Positions 29,632-38,850 are shown, counted from the first letter of the stretch. The stretch is DNA of 64,000 nucleotides from an uncultured Verrucomicrobiota bacterium (GCA_903907995.1 CAIVQH010000019.1:186001-250000); one strand, 5' to 3'. Made by a program: numbers and translations. The notes: generated by a model not told the origin, from the letters alone.

Positions 29632-29704
29632 ACTTGGCGGAAAATCCCTTTGACACTTTCCCGGCCTTTGGCTCATTCATTCGCCGCTCCGGGAAACCGG
29701 GGTA

Positions 29705-29827
29705 CTCATCCAGAGTGACCGAGGGTACGGCCCGATGACGTCACGGCAACCGGTCGGACTGGCAGTCCGACGACCAGGTGCCAAATCCGGTCCGCAGTTC
29801 CGACAACGGGAAGGCGGCAAAGATGAG
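29705..29827 (+). promoter_or_regulatory. SAM riboswitch (S-box, SAM-I type)
   Basis: Conserved S-box pieces occur in order. P1 is CTCATC (29705-29710) with GATGAG (29822-29827). The core includes CAGAGTGACCGAGGG, GGCCCGATGA and CGGCAACC, then AGGTGCCAAATCC. Just downstream GAGAAGAG (29825-29832) can pair with CTCTTCTC (29850-29857). That stem shares bases with P1, so the two are mutually exclusive, as expected of an expression platform. It ends 98 bp before the threonine-synthase-like gene, so high SAM should lower expression of that operon. Confidence 0.88.
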
Positions 29828-29925
29828 AAGAGCCGGTCATGCTTTTGCCCTCTTCTCGTCCGTACGTGAAGCGGGCTTTTGTTTGCCCGGATCACGTCGC
29901 CACGGCGAAAGCACGACGCAAAGCC

Positions 29926-31188
29926 ATGAGTGACAAGCAAGGTTACATGAAGGCGCTGAAGTGCCGCGAGTGCGGCCGGGAATACCCGCTCACCGCCACC
30001 CACGTCTGCGAGTTCGATTTCGGCCCGCTCGAGGTCGCCTACGACTATGAGCGTATCAGGAAATCGCTCAGCCGCGAGGCCATCTGCTCCCGCCCCCAGA
30101 CCATGTGGCGCTACCACGAGCTGCTGCCGGTCGCCGGCGAGCCCACCGTGGGCCGCCAGGTGGGCTACACGCCGTTGGTGAAGGCCGACCGCCTCGCCAA
30201 GCGCCTGGGCGTCCGTGAGCTGTGGGTGAAGAACGACGCGGTGAACTACCCCACGCTGTCCTTCAAGGACCGCGTGGTCTCCGTCGCGCTGAGCCGCTCG
30301 GTGGAGCTGGGCTTCAAGACCGTGGCCTGTGCCTCGACCGGCAACCTGGCCAATTCCGTCGCCGCCAACGCCGCCGCCGCCGGGCTCGATGCCTACGTGT
30401 TCATCCCGTCCGACCTGGAGCAGGGCAAGATCGTCAACTCGCTGGTCTATGGCGCGAATGTCATCGGCATCAAGGGCCACTACGACGAGGTGAACCGCCT
30501 CTGCGCCGAGATCGCCGGCAAGTACGGCTGGGCGTTTGTGAACGTCAATATGCGCCCCTACTACGCCGAGGGCAGCAAGAGCATGGGCTTCGAGATCGTC
30601 GAGCAGCTCGGCTGGCGGATCCCGGAACACACCATCATCCCGATGGCGTCGGGCTCCCTGCTGACCAAGGTTCACAAGGCTTACCAGGAATTCATCAAGA
30701 TCGGCGTCATGGACGAGGCCAAATGGAAGATGCACGGCGCGCAGGCGACCGGTTGCTCGCCCATCAGCGCCGCGCAGAAGGCGGGTCTGGATTTCTTCAA
30801 GCCGGTCAAGCCGAACACCATCGCGAAGTCGCTCGCCATCGGCACTCCCGCCGACGGCTTCTATGCGCTCAAGGTGATGAAGGAGACCGGTGGCCACAGC
30901 GATGATGTGACCGACGACGAGATCCGCGAGGGCATCCGCATCCTGGCCGAGGACGAGGGCATCTTTGCCGAGACCGCCGGCGGTGTGACCGTGGGCGTGG
31001 CGAAGAAGCTCATCGCCTCGGGACGGATCGCTGCCGACTCCAGCGCGGTGCTGTGCATCACCGGCAACGGGCTGAAGACCATCGAGGCGATGACCGGCCA
31101 CGTGGGGCAGACCCGCGACATCCGGCCGAGCCTGCGCGAGTTCGAGGCGCTGCTGGCCCAGGACAAACCGCAACTGGTGAAGGGCTGA
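29926..31188 (+). CDS. thrC: Threonine synthase-like PLP enzyme under a SAM riboswitch
   Basis: 420 residues. An N-terminal zinc-ribbon-like segment (LKCRECGREYPL) precedes a fold-type II PLP enzyme with the cofactor lysine in TLSFKDRVV, the glycine-rich phosphate loop CASTGNLANSVAANAA and GNGLKT near the end. By family it converts O-phosphohomoserine to threonine. However, it lies behind an S-box and upstream of two ThiS/MoaD-like sulfur carriers and a NIL-domain protein. An alternative role in homocysteine formation is therefore worth testing (inference). ATG 29947, preceded by AAGG, is a second possible start. Confidence 0.9.
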   Translation: MSDKQGYMKALKCRECGREYPLTATHVCEFDFGPLEVAYDYERIRKSLSREAICSRPQTMWRYHELLPVAGEPTVGRQVGYTPLVKADRLAKRLGVRELWVKNDAVNYPTLSFKDRVVSVALSRSVELGFKTVACASTGNLANSVAANAAAAGLDAYVFIPSDLEQGKIVNSLVYGANVIGIKGHYDEVNRLCAEIAGKYGWAFVNVNMRPYYAEGSKSMGFEIVEQLGWRIPEHTIIPMASGSLLTKVHKAYQEFIKIGVMDEAKWKMHGAQATGCSPISAAQKAGLDFFKPVKPNTIAKSLAIGTPADGFYALKVMKETGGHSDDVTDDEIREGIRILAEDEGIFAETAGGVTVGVAKKLIASGRIAADSSAVLCITGNGLKTIEAMTGHVGQTRDIRPSLREFEALLAQDKPQLVKG

Positions 31189-31244
31189 GCAGGCCGGACA
31201 GCATCAAGCACCGGCGGGCCACCGCCGATATCCCCTTGAACGAC

Positions 31245-31517
31245 ATGATCCAGATTTCGATTCCGCCCACCCTGCGCCGCTTCTGCGGCGACCAGGAGAA
31301 CGTGGCCGTCGCGCCCGGCACCGTGGCCAGCGCGATCGAGCAGCTCCATGACCGCTTCAACGGCATTCGTGACCGGCTGCTGGACCCGCAGGGAAACGTG
31401 CGGGGCAGCGTGCTGGTCTTTGTGAACCAGGAGGATATCCGCTTCCTGCAGAACCAGCAGACCCCGCTGAGCCCAGGCGACGTGGTCAGCATCATCCCGG
31501 CATTTGCCGGCGGCTGA
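31245..31517 (+). CDS. ThiS/MoaD-like sulfur-carrier protein (copy 1)
   Basis: 90 residues from ATG 31245. It has the beta-grasp pattern of ThiS/MoaD proteins: IQISIPPTLRRFC, VAPGTVASAIEQL, EDIRFLQNQQTPLSPGD, and the required C-terminal Gly-Gly (IIPAFAGG). That terminus is adenylated and converted to a thiocarboxylate by E1-like enzymes. It starts 56 bp after the thrC-like gene. No moaE, thiG or molybdopterin genes are nearby, so it more likely serves amino-acid sulfur transfer. Confidence 0.88.
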   Translation: MIQISIPPTLRRFCGDQENVAVAPGTVASAIEQLHDRFNGIRDRLLDPQGNVRGSVLVFVNQEDIRFLQNQQTPLSPGDVVSIIPAFAGG

Positions 31518-31573
31518 TTTTCACCGCTTGCCCGCGCCCCATCCATCTCCGACAGTCCCGTCCTCGTATCGCT

Positions 31574-31849
31574 ATGTCCGTCAAAGTCCGCATCCCCACT
31601 CCGCTCCGCAAGCTCACCAATGAGCAGGAGCTCGTCGAAGTCGCGCCCGGCACCATAGGTGCCGCCATCCTTGAATTGCAGCAGCGGTTCCCGGGCATTC
31701 AGGAACGCCTGGTGGATGACGCCGGGCAGGTCCGCCGCTTCGTGAATATCTACGTGAACGAGGAGGACATCCGTTTCCTGCAGAACAGCGACACGCCGCT
31801 GAAGAGCGGTGACGAGGTGAGCATCATCCCCGCGATCGCCGGGGGTTGA
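31574..31849 (+). CDS. ThiS/MoaD-like sulfur-carrier protein (copy 2)
   Basis: 91 residues. A clear paralogue of the preceding gene: VKVRIPTPLRKLT, VEVAPGTIGAAILEL, EDIRFLQNSDTPLKSGD and the same IIPAIAGG end. Two carriers in tandem suggest either a recent duplication with different partner enzymes or increased dosage. Co-directional, 56 bp after copy 1. Confidence 0.89.
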   Translation: MSVKVRIPTPLRKLTNEQELVEVAPGTIGAAILELQQRFPGIQERLVDDAGQVRRFVNIYVNEEDIRFLQNSDTPLKSGDEVSIIPAIAGG

Positions 31850-31886
31850 TCGTCGTAAACGTCTGCGCCCCAATCCAAGGTTTCCC

Positions 31887-32168
31887 ATGGCCGCCAAGAA
31901 ATCCAAGTCCTCGAAGTTCGCCACTCCCAGCAGCGCGCGGCTGTGGCTTATGTACCCGCCGAAGCTCATCAAGCAGCCGGTCATCTGGGAGCTCACCCAC
32001 AAGTTTGACCTGGTTACCAACGTGCGGCAGGCGAGTGTCACCGACGAGATCGGCATCGTGTGCCTCGAACTCGAAGGAGCACCGGCCGAGGTCGAGGCCG
32101 GAATCAAATGGCTCCGGAAGCTTGGAGTGAACGTCGAGCCGGTCGAGCTCGGCACTGTCGAGTCCTGA
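31887..32168 (+). CDS. NIL-domain protein
   Basis: 93 residues: a Lys/Ser-rich N-terminus followed by a NIL domain (ARLWLMYPPKLIKQPVIWEL, then FDLVTNVRQASVTDEIGIV and LEGAPAEVEAGIKWLRKLG). NIL domains occur at the C-terminus of the methionine importer ATPase MetN and in proteins of reductive homocysteine synthesis, where they bind sulfur amino acids. Its place at the end of the riboswitch operon supports a methionine-related role. A terminator follows. Confidence 0.86.
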   Translation: MAAKKSKSSKFATPSSARLWLMYPPKLIKQPVIWELTHKFDLVTNVRQASVTDEIGIVCLELEGAPAEVEAGIKWLRKLGVNVEPVELGTVES

Positions 32169-32200
32169 TGGCCTTGATACCTTCCCAAAATCTGCCGACG

Positions 32201-32221
32201 GCCCGCTTCGGCGGGCTTTTT
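32201..32221 (+). terminator. Rho-independent terminator of the thrC-like operon
   Basis: GCCCGC-TTCG-GCGGGC (32201-32216) with a stable UUCG-type tetraloop, followed by five T. Confidence 0.92.
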
Positions 32222-32357
32222 CGTTGATATTTGTAAGCGCGCTGTACGGGTCTTGCCGCACACCAATCCGGCCTTGACCGCGTGCCCCGGCGCTCCTATC
32301 ACCAGAAAAAACGATACCCCATTTCAGTCAGTACAACCCCATACCCACTAACCACCT

Positions 32358-32663
32358 ATGACGAAGCGAGACCTTGTTGTCCGCATCTCCAGCGAAACCG
32401 GCCTGATCCAGGAACAAGTCCTGGATGTGGTCCAAAAGACCCTCGACTACATCTCCGAAGCGGTCGCCCAGGGCAAGACCGTCGAACTCCGTAACTTCGG
32501 GGTGTTCGAGGTGAAAATCCGCAAGGCCCGCATCGGTCGCAATCCCAACTCGCCGGCCAAGGATGTCCCGATCCCGCCCCGCGCCGTGGTGAAGTTCAAG
32601 CCCGGCAAGGAAATGCGCGATTCGGTGATCAAACTGACCCCGGAGGGCGAGGCGAAGGCCTGA
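32358..32663 (+). CDS. HU/IHF family DNA-binding protein
   Basis: 101 residues, slightly longer than HU (90). The HU fold is clear: LVVRISSETGLIQEQVLDVV, GKTVELRNFGVFEVKIRKAR, and the DNA-intercalating arm region IGRNPNSPAKDVPIPPRAVV. It bends and compacts DNA as a dimer. Whether it is HU or an IHF subunit cannot be decided. Single-gene unit between two terminators. Confidence 0.93.
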   Translation: MTKRDLVVRISSETGLIQEQVLDVVQKTLDYISEAVAQGKTVELRNFGVFEVKIRKARIGRNPNSPAKDVPIPPRAVVKFKPGKEMRDSVIKLTPEGEAKA

Positions 32664-32678
32664 AGGCCTGAACGAGTT

Positions 32679-32711
32679 GGGCCGGTCGTCCTTAGGGACG
32701 CCGGTCCTTTT
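32679..32711 (+). terminator. Probable terminator after the HU gene
   Basis: GGGCCGGTCGTCC pairs with GGACGCCGGTCC (one bulge) around TTAG, followed by TTTT. Confidence 0.68.
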
Positions 32712-32761
32712 GACTTCGTCATTTTCCCGGGACGGTGGTTGTCGCTAGGCTGCGCGGACGC

Positions 32762-34015
32762 ATGAGTGAACGTCTGCCCGGTTTCCGTGATTTCTACCCC
32801 GAGCCGCTCCCGGCCAACGAGCCGTGGAGTTGCGATTTGCGACAGCACATCTTCCGTTGCTGGCGTGAGACCGCTCGCCGCTATGGCTTTCGTGAGTACG
32901 ACGGACCGCCTTTGGAGCCGCTGGAGCTGTACACCAACAAGTCCGGGGCGGAGATTGTCGCGCAGCTGTTCAACTTTGACGACAAGGGTGGGCGGGCGGT
33001 CTCGATGCGGCCGGAGATGACCCCGACGGTCGCCCGCATGGTGGCGACCGCAGAGCGCGCTTACAAGAAGCCCATCAAGTGGTTTTCGCTGCCGCAGCTC
33101 TTCCGCTACGAGAAGCAGCAGAAGGGCCGCCTCCGCGAGCACTTCCAGCTCAACTGCGACATCTTCGGCGAAGCCGACGTGAGCGCCGACGCCGAGATTG
33201 TCGCCCTGCTCATCGACGTGCTCCGGACGCTCGGGCTGACCAGCGAGGACTTTGTCATCCGCCTCAGCAGCCGGCAGGCGTGGCAACGCTTCTTCGCAGC
33301 GCGCGGGGGAGATCCGACGAAGGCCTACGAATTCTATCAGGTCGTGGACAAGCTGGAGCGTGAACGTCCCGAAGTCAGCGCCGAGAAGCTGGCCCCGCTA
33401 CGCGTGAAGTTGGAGGAAGTGCAGGCCTTCATCACCGCGAGCGTACCCGAACCCGAGCTGCAGGCCGTGCTCGACAGCCTGGCCGCCCGGGGGCTGAGCG
33501 ACTTCGTGAAGGTGGACTATGGCGTCATTCGCGGACTGGCCTACTACACGGGCATCGTGTTCGAGGCGTTCGACCGCAAGGGAGAGTTCCGCGCGCTGGC
33601 CGGCGGCGGACGTTACGACCAACTTGTGAAGCAGGTCAGCGAGGGCAAGGTCGACCTGCCGGCGCTCGGCTTCGGCATGGGCGACGTCGTCCTCGCCGAA
33701 CTGCTCAAGGTCCGCAAGCTCGTCCCCTCCTTCGCCGGCACGGTGGACGTCGTGGTGCTCATCGAGGACGAAACCCTGCGCGCCGACTCGCTCCGGATCG
33801 TCCAGCAGCTCCGCGAAGCCGGGCGCGCCGTGGATTACAGCCTCACGCCCGCGAAGGGCGACAAGCAGTTCAAGCGCGCCCTGGAACTGGGTGCCACCCA
33901 CACCATCCGCCTCGAACGCGGTGCCGATGGGGTGGTGATGGCCAAGGTGAAGAATCTGAAAATACGCGAGGAGAAGGTGGTTGCGGTATCAGAAGTCGTG
34001 GGTGTGCTGGGCTGA
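32762..34015 (+). CDS. hisS: Histidyl-tRNA synthetase
   Basis: 417 residues from ATG 32762. Class II motif 1 is near VARMVATAERAYKKPIKW. Motif 2 is RYEKQQKGRLREHFQLNCD. The HisRS-specific signatures RGLAYYTGIVFEAF and AGGGRYDQLV are present, as is the C-terminal anticodon-binding domain (VDVVVLIEDETLRADSLRIV). It charges tRNA-His. Upstream in-frame codons (32735) are not supported by the family. The 3' end faces the giant secreted protein gene only 10 bp away. Confidence 0.96.
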   Translation: MSERLPGFRDFYPEPLPANEPWSCDLRQHIFRCWRETARRYGFREYDGPPLEPLELYTNKSGAEIVAQLFNFDDKGGRAVSMRPEMTPTVARMVATAERAYKKPIKWFSLPQLFRYEKQQKGRLREHFQLNCDIFGEADVSADAEIVALLIDVLRTLGLTSEDFVIRLSSRQAWQRFFAARGGDPTKAYEFYQVVDKLERERPEVSAEKLAPLRVKLEEVQAFITASVPEPELQAVLDSLAARGLSDFVKVDYGVIRGLAYYTGIVFEAFDRKGEFRALAGGGRYDQLVKQVSEGKVDLPALGFGMGDVVLAELLKVRKLVPSFAGTVDVVVLIEDETLRADSLRIVQQLREAGRAVDYSLTPAKGDKQFKRALELGATHTIRLERGADGVVMAKVKNLKIREEKVVAVSEVVGVLG

Positions 34016-34025
34016 TCAGGGAACC

Positions 34026-37000
34026 TCACTCCACCACCGCCCGGAAGAACTGCGCCGGCCCGGCCGAGGCGGGCAGGGCAAAGTCGAGACTGATCAAACC
34101 CGAGGCCAAAGTTTCCCAATGCTGGAGATCGGTGGAGACATCCAGACGCACTGTCTGATCCAGTACCGAGTTGTCGGTCTGGACATGGATCAGGAGGGAG
34201 CCGTCCACAGGGGACATCTGGGTCGAAATGACCGGAAGGTCCGGCTCGACGAGGCTGATCTGCTTGAGGTTGCTGGTGACCTGGCCAAACGGATAGGTCA
34301 CCACCGCCTGGTAGTTACCCGCCGCCCCGGGATCCGAGCCACTGATGATTAGGGGTGAGCCGCTGGCCACCCTTTCGCCATCGTGCAGCCAGGCAATGCT
34401 TTGCCCGAAATCTGCGGGTGTGGGGACCGACAGGCTCACCCCATTGGTCTCGTGGGCGAGGAGGCGTACGGGGTACTCGCGGGTCGAGCCATTCACACGG
34501 ACCAACGGCGGCAGGGCGTTCGTGACGAGCAGGCCATCCAACGAAATGGCCCGAAGCAGCACCACGTCGAGCATTTCCACAGAATTGGCGGAAAAGAAAT
34601 TGGTCACGCCTTCAACGGCCGACACGGCCTCCCGCAGGAATTTCCAGTCGGTTCCGTTGGTACTCGTCTGAAGGGTGAGCGGCCGGCCCGCCTCGCTGGC
34701 ATAGGTGATCTGGAACCCGTTGGTGCTGGTGCCGCTGATGCTGGGCGGGGTGAAGGCAGGCCCGCCCGGACGAAGCACCCGTCGGGGAATCGGGACTGCT
34801 CCCCGGCCGCCGGGTGGCAGCCATAGCAGACGGGAGGAGGCGTTGCCGTAGTCTTCGAAGTAATCCAGCACCAGCCGGTAGGGTTTGCCAGCTTCCAACT
34901 GAAGGGAGGGTGAGCTGGCGATGGTAGCGGAGCTGGACCTCCAATTGGAAACGATCAGCTTGCCGTCTAGCCAAAGGCGGACGCCGTCGTCAGAATACGT
35001 GGAGAGAGTGTACTGGCCGGTGACTTCTGGCACCAGCCAACCCGTCCAGATGATGGCAAAGTAATCGTTGCTGCTGCCCCGCGGCGCAGTTCCGTCCCAC
35101 TCAAAATAAACCTCGGCATCTCGGTGCTGATCGAGCTTGTGGAGGAAGTAGTTTTTGCCCGACACGAGCGGTTTGTAGCTCTGCTCGTTAGGTGTCTGGC
35201 TGGCGAAAATCTCCGCCGTCAGTCCCGTGTCGTCATCCTCAAGCGTGACCACGCAGTTGGTGCGGCCGATGTCGAGGGTGGTGCCGTTCGCGGAATCCAA
35301 GGTGACGAGGATGGTCCGGTCATCATTCGGCGTTAGATTCTGGGCGGTCAGGGGAATTGTCAGCCGGACCTCGCTGATTCCCGGCCCGAACTGTATCTGG
35401 CCGTTGGTGGCTTGGAAATCCACGCCCGCCACGGCCGAACCGGCTTGGATCTGATAGGTCACCTGCGCGGCGGTCTGGACCGGCCCGGTTCGCCGGAGGG
35501 GCACCTGTATCCCGCTGGCTCCTTCACCGACCGTGATGGAGCCCCAGATGAGCTCGACCCGGGAAACCGGCGCCTTGGGCGCATCCAGGCGAACCACCCG
35601 CGGGGGATTGCTCATGCCCACCAGCAGGTTGCCGGACGGCTCGACCGAAAACACGGTGCAACCGTGGGCCAGTTCGCGGAGCAGGGTTCCGTCATCCGCA
35701 AACAGAAGGATCTGGCCGTTCCGGAATCGGGTGATGATCTCGCCGCCCGGCAGCACCTGCATCTGCACGATTTCGCCGGCGGGGTAGGTGGGCTGGAAGG
35801 TGGAATCCCGGGAACCGTCCTGGTTCAGACGCACCCAACTGGAAGCCGGGGTGCCTCCGAAACTGAAGAAACTTCCGGAAACGAGAATCCGGTCCTGATT
35901 GTCGGCGGCGGCGGCGTAGGCCGGGCTGTTGAAGCCGGCTCCGGTAAAGAAAGAGTCGTTGAAACTTCCATCGGAAGTCAGCCCCGCAATGCGGCTTCGA
36001 TTGGTGGCCCCGAAGGGATTTCCAAAACTTCCGACCACTATCATCCTTCCGTCGCGCAAGCGCGCCACGTCACTGCCGCCGCCGGCCACCCAGCTGTCCG
36101 CGAAGTTGGCGGCGAACGCCGGATCGCGTGATCCGTCAGGAAGGAGCCGGATCACGGACCTCATCAGGGAAGGAATGCCGGTGGAAAAGTTGCCCCAAAG
36201 GAGCAGGCGACCTGAGCCGTCGCTGACCATGTTGGTGATCGAGGCCACATAAAAAAACGCATCCCCTTCGAGGGCGGTGAACCCGTCATCCTCCGACCCG
36301 TCTGGAAACAGGCGGCGCAAGATACGCGACTTCGCGACCTTGTTGGGAAATGCCCCATGCACCAGGATGCCGCCGTCGGGCTGCACCGCCAGATGCGAGA
36401 CGGGATTCGAGCTGGTGAGGCTGGGAGGAGAGAAAGTCGGGTCCACCGAGAGATCCGGCTGCAGCCGGACGAGCGAAGGACGGCTGATTCCGCCGGCGTT
36501 GGTGAAAGCGCCCCCGACCAGAATCCTGCCATCTGGAAGGGGTAGGATGGCGTAAGGAGCCCCATCGAGCCCGATCTGGTCGTAGTTCGTGAAGGTGAGG
36601 TTGAGCGTCCGGTTGGCACCCAGCAGCACATCGGGAAGGCCATCGGTTTTTAGGGTCACTGTCAGGGTTTTGCTGCCATGAGCATCCGGGACGTCGATGA
36701 TCTGCAGCGACAGGGATCCCAGATCGGCACCCGTCTCCACGGTTGCCTCCGTCAATGCGGAGAAATCAACTCCGAGGCTGGCGTCGCCCCCAAATTCTAC
36801 CGGCAATTCCAGCCCGTCGTAGGAACCGGTGCGGCGGATCGGCAGCAACAGCGCTCCCTGCAGCCAGTTCACGGACAGTGCGTTGGTGGTGAATTCCACC
36901 AGGTTTGTCAGCAGGGTCACCCGGGCGACCGAGCTGGTCAGCGTGCCGTAGGGATTGCTGACGACCACGTCATAGCTGCCCAAGTCGGCTAGGTTCGTGA

Positions 37001-38711
37001 TCATCAGGGGCAATACGCTGTTGGTCTGAAATTCCAGTAGTTTTCCGTCCTGTCGCCATTGGTAGCCTGGATCCGGCAGGCCGACCGCCACGATCGACAA
37101 TGAATTGCTCACCCCAAAAGCCACCCCGAGGTTGGTGAGCTGCTGCACAATCTCCGGGAACGGCAGATGGATGGTGACGGGGTCGCTGCGGACCTGCTGG
37201 CTGGCCGAGGTCACCTGCAGCGTGTAGTCCCCCGCAGTCGCCGCCGAAACCTCCGGCAGGTGCAGGGAGACGTTGGTTTCACCCGCCAGCGGATCGCCGT
37301 TAAGGAACCATTGGAATGTTGCCGGTCCCTCACCCGTGACCTCCGAAGTCAGGAAAAGCTCGGTGCCCGGGGGAATCGGCGAGGATGCCGAGATCTTGGC
37401 CTTCACCTCAGGCCGGATCTCCAGCACCAGCAGGCCGCCTTTCTCGGTACCCACGTAGGCCACATTCCCCACTGCTGCGATGGATATGATCTGTCCCGGT
37501 GTTTGATAGCCGCCCAGATATTGGATGTCGGACGGATTGAGGACGTCCAAGACTTGGAGTCCGGTGGTCAGTTCTCCCACGTAAGCGGTGCTGTCCACCA
37601 CGCGTACGGCCAGAACAGCCCGGCTCGGATCATAGAAATTTTGACTCAGGCTTTTGATGACTTTTGGATCAGTTACATCGAGCACTTCCAAGCCGTAGTA
37701 GCCACAGGCCAGATAGGCCGTGTTCGCCTTGACTTCCGGAATTCCCGTCACTCCCGTCGCAGCAAAGTCGCCCAGGTGGATGATGTTGGCCGGATTTTCC
37801 ACATCCAGGGCGAGAAAACCGAACTGCAAATCTGTGGCATAGGCAATGTTTCCGGCGATTTTCCCTCCGGTTACCGGAGTGAGTGCCTGATAATTGCCCG
37901 CCGTCCGGATGTTGGCGGGATCACTGATATCCAGAACCTGCAGGCCAGCCGGCGCATCGGTCAGATAGGCGAATTTTCCCGCCACTTCCACGTTGATGCC
38001 ATACCCCCCTTGGTCGTAACCGCCCAGGCGACGGATGTTGCCGGGATCGGTGGTGTCCAATATTTGCAGATCCTCCTGGGCGGTGAGGTAGGCAAGGTTA
38101 CCCACCACCCGCACATTTCTGGCCCCGAAGGCGGCGTATTTTCCCAGTAACACCGGCTGGGCGGGATCGGTGACATCCAGAATCACCAGGCCATCCGAGC
38201 CATCCGAATAGACCGTTACATAGGCGCGGTTTCCCACCGCTTGGATGTCATAGGCAGATCCTCCGATGTCACAGGCACCGATCTGCCGAACCGACACGGT
38301 CCGTTCGTTGAAAGTGCGCAAGGCGGATGCGGGGGCGTTGTGTGCATCCCCGGCCTGCTCGGCCAAGATCACCACCTGACCCACGTTGGTGGCGATCACA
38401 CTGTCCGTTGAAATGAGCGCAGGTCCGCTCTTCACCCGAAATGTCACGGGTAATCCGCTGCTCGCTGTGGCCGTCAATGGGAATGCCTTGCCCAGGGCCA
38501 ACATTCCGTTCGTTGGGGAAATCCACGTGAGGGTCTGCGATGTCTGAGCCCCGGCATTCCAGGCAAGGCAAAGCAAGGCCAGCAGGAGCAGGAACCGGGC
38601 TACGGCCTGACGTGGCGGAAGAGAATCGGAAGCTGTCGCATTTGCGCTTCCTCCACCGGCTTCAGATATATGCCTGATGTGAGCGCTACTGCGTATAGAG
38701 AAGAGGGACAT
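34026..38711 (-). CDS. Giant secreted protein with LVIVD, Ig-like, delta-60, Calx-beta and PA14 domains
   Basis: About 1561 residues. A hydrophobic export segment (ARFLLLLALLCLAWNAGAQ) lies about 40-55 residues in, so the start is uncertain (ATG 38711 chosen; a TTG at 38759 is also open). Then come an MBG/Ig-like module (SPTNGMLALGKAFPL), LVIVD repeats (GLVILDVTDPAQPVLLGKYA and similar) and Ig-like domains. Delta-60 repeats (DGRILVGGAFTNAGG), a Calx-beta domain (EGASGIQVPLRRTG), a PA14 domain (GQYTLSTYSDDGVRLWLDGK) and more Ig-like sequence follow. The end is FFRAVVE. Probably extracellular adhesion or binding. Shares its N-terminal design with the 61493-63208 gene. Confidence 0.9.
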   Translation of the reverse strand: MSLFSIRSSAHIRHISEAGGGSANATASDSLPPRQAVARFLLLLALLCLAWNAGAQTSQTLTWISPTNGMLALGKAFPLTATASSGLPVTFRVKSGPALISTDSVIATNVGQVVILAEQAGDAHNAPASALRTFNERTVSVRQIGACDIGGSAYDIQAVGNRAYVTVYSDGSDGLVILDVTDPAQPVLLGKYAAFGARNVRVVGNLAYLTAQEDLQILDTTDPGNIRRLGGYDQGGYGINVEVAGKFAYLTDAPAGLQVLDISDPANIRTAGNYQALTPVTGGKIAGNIAYATDLQFGFLALDVENPANIIHLGDFAATGVTGIPEVKANTAYLACGYYGLEVLDVTDPKVIKSLSQNFYDPSRAVLAVRVVDSTAYVGELTTGLQVLDVLNPSDIQYLGGYQTPGQIISIAAVGNVAYVGTEKGGLLVLEIRPEVKAKISASSPIPPGTELFLTSEVTGEGPATFQWFLNGDPLAGETNVSLHLPEVSAATAGDYTLQVTSASQQVRSDPVTIHLPFPEIVQQLTNLGVAFGVSNSLSIVAVGLPDPGYQWRQDGKLLEFQTNSVLPLMITNLADLGSYDVVVSNPYGTLTSSVARVTLLTNLVEFTTNALSVNWLQGALLLPIRRTGSYDGLELPVEFGGDASLGVDFSALTEATVETGADLGSLSLQIIDVPDAHGSKTLTVTLKTDGLPDVLLGANRTLNLTFTNYDQIGLDGAPYAILPLPDGRILVGGAFTNAGGISRPSLVRLQPDLSVDPTFSPPSLTSSNPVSHLAVQPDGGILVHGAFPNKVAKSRILRRLFPDGSEDDGFTALEGDAFFYVASITNMVSDGSGRLLLWGNFSTGIPSLMRSVIRLLPDGSRDPAFAANFADSWVAGGGSDVARLRDGRMIVVGSFGNPFGATNRSRIAGLTSDGSFNDSFFTGAGFNSPAYAAAADNQDRILVSGSFFSFGGTPASSWVRLNQDGSRDSTFQPTYPAGEIVQMQVLPGGEIITRFRNGQILLFADDGTLLRELAHGCTVFSVEPSGNLLVGMSNPPRVVRLDAPKAPVSRVELIWGSITVGEGASGIQVPLRRTGPVQTAAQVTYQIQAGSAVAGVDFQATNGQIQFGPGISEVRLTIPLTAQNLTPNDDRTILVTLDSANGTTLDIGRTNCVVTLEDDDTGLTAEIFASQTPNEQSYKPLVSGKNYFLHKLDQHRDAEVYFEWDGTAPRGSSNDYFAIIWTGWLVPEVTGQYTLSTYSDDGVRLWLDGKLIVSNWRSSSATIASSPSLQLEAGKPYRLVLDYFEDYGNASSRLLWLPPGGRGAVPIPRRVLRPGGPAFTPPSISGTSTNGFQITYASEAGRPLTLQTSTNGTDWKFLREAVSAVEGVTNFFSANSVEMLDVVLLRAISLDGLLVTNALPPLVRVNGSTREYPVRLLAHETNGVSLSVPTPADFGQSIAWLHDGERVASGSPLIISGSDPGAAGNYQAVVTYPFGQVTSNLKQISLVEPDLPVISTQMSPVDGSLLIHVQTDNSVLDQTVRLDVSTDLQHWETLASGLISLDFALPASAGPAQFFRAVVE

Positions 38712-38850
38712 GGCGTCTGAATGAGCGCACTGACTAGAGGGGAGGGAGGATGAATACAAGCCGCAACTCCGAGTCCGGAGAGCTGGGGATCAGTTCTGAA
38801 TCCAATGGGCAATGGGAGGTCGTCCTCCCTCTGACGGGAGGCCTGCCAGT

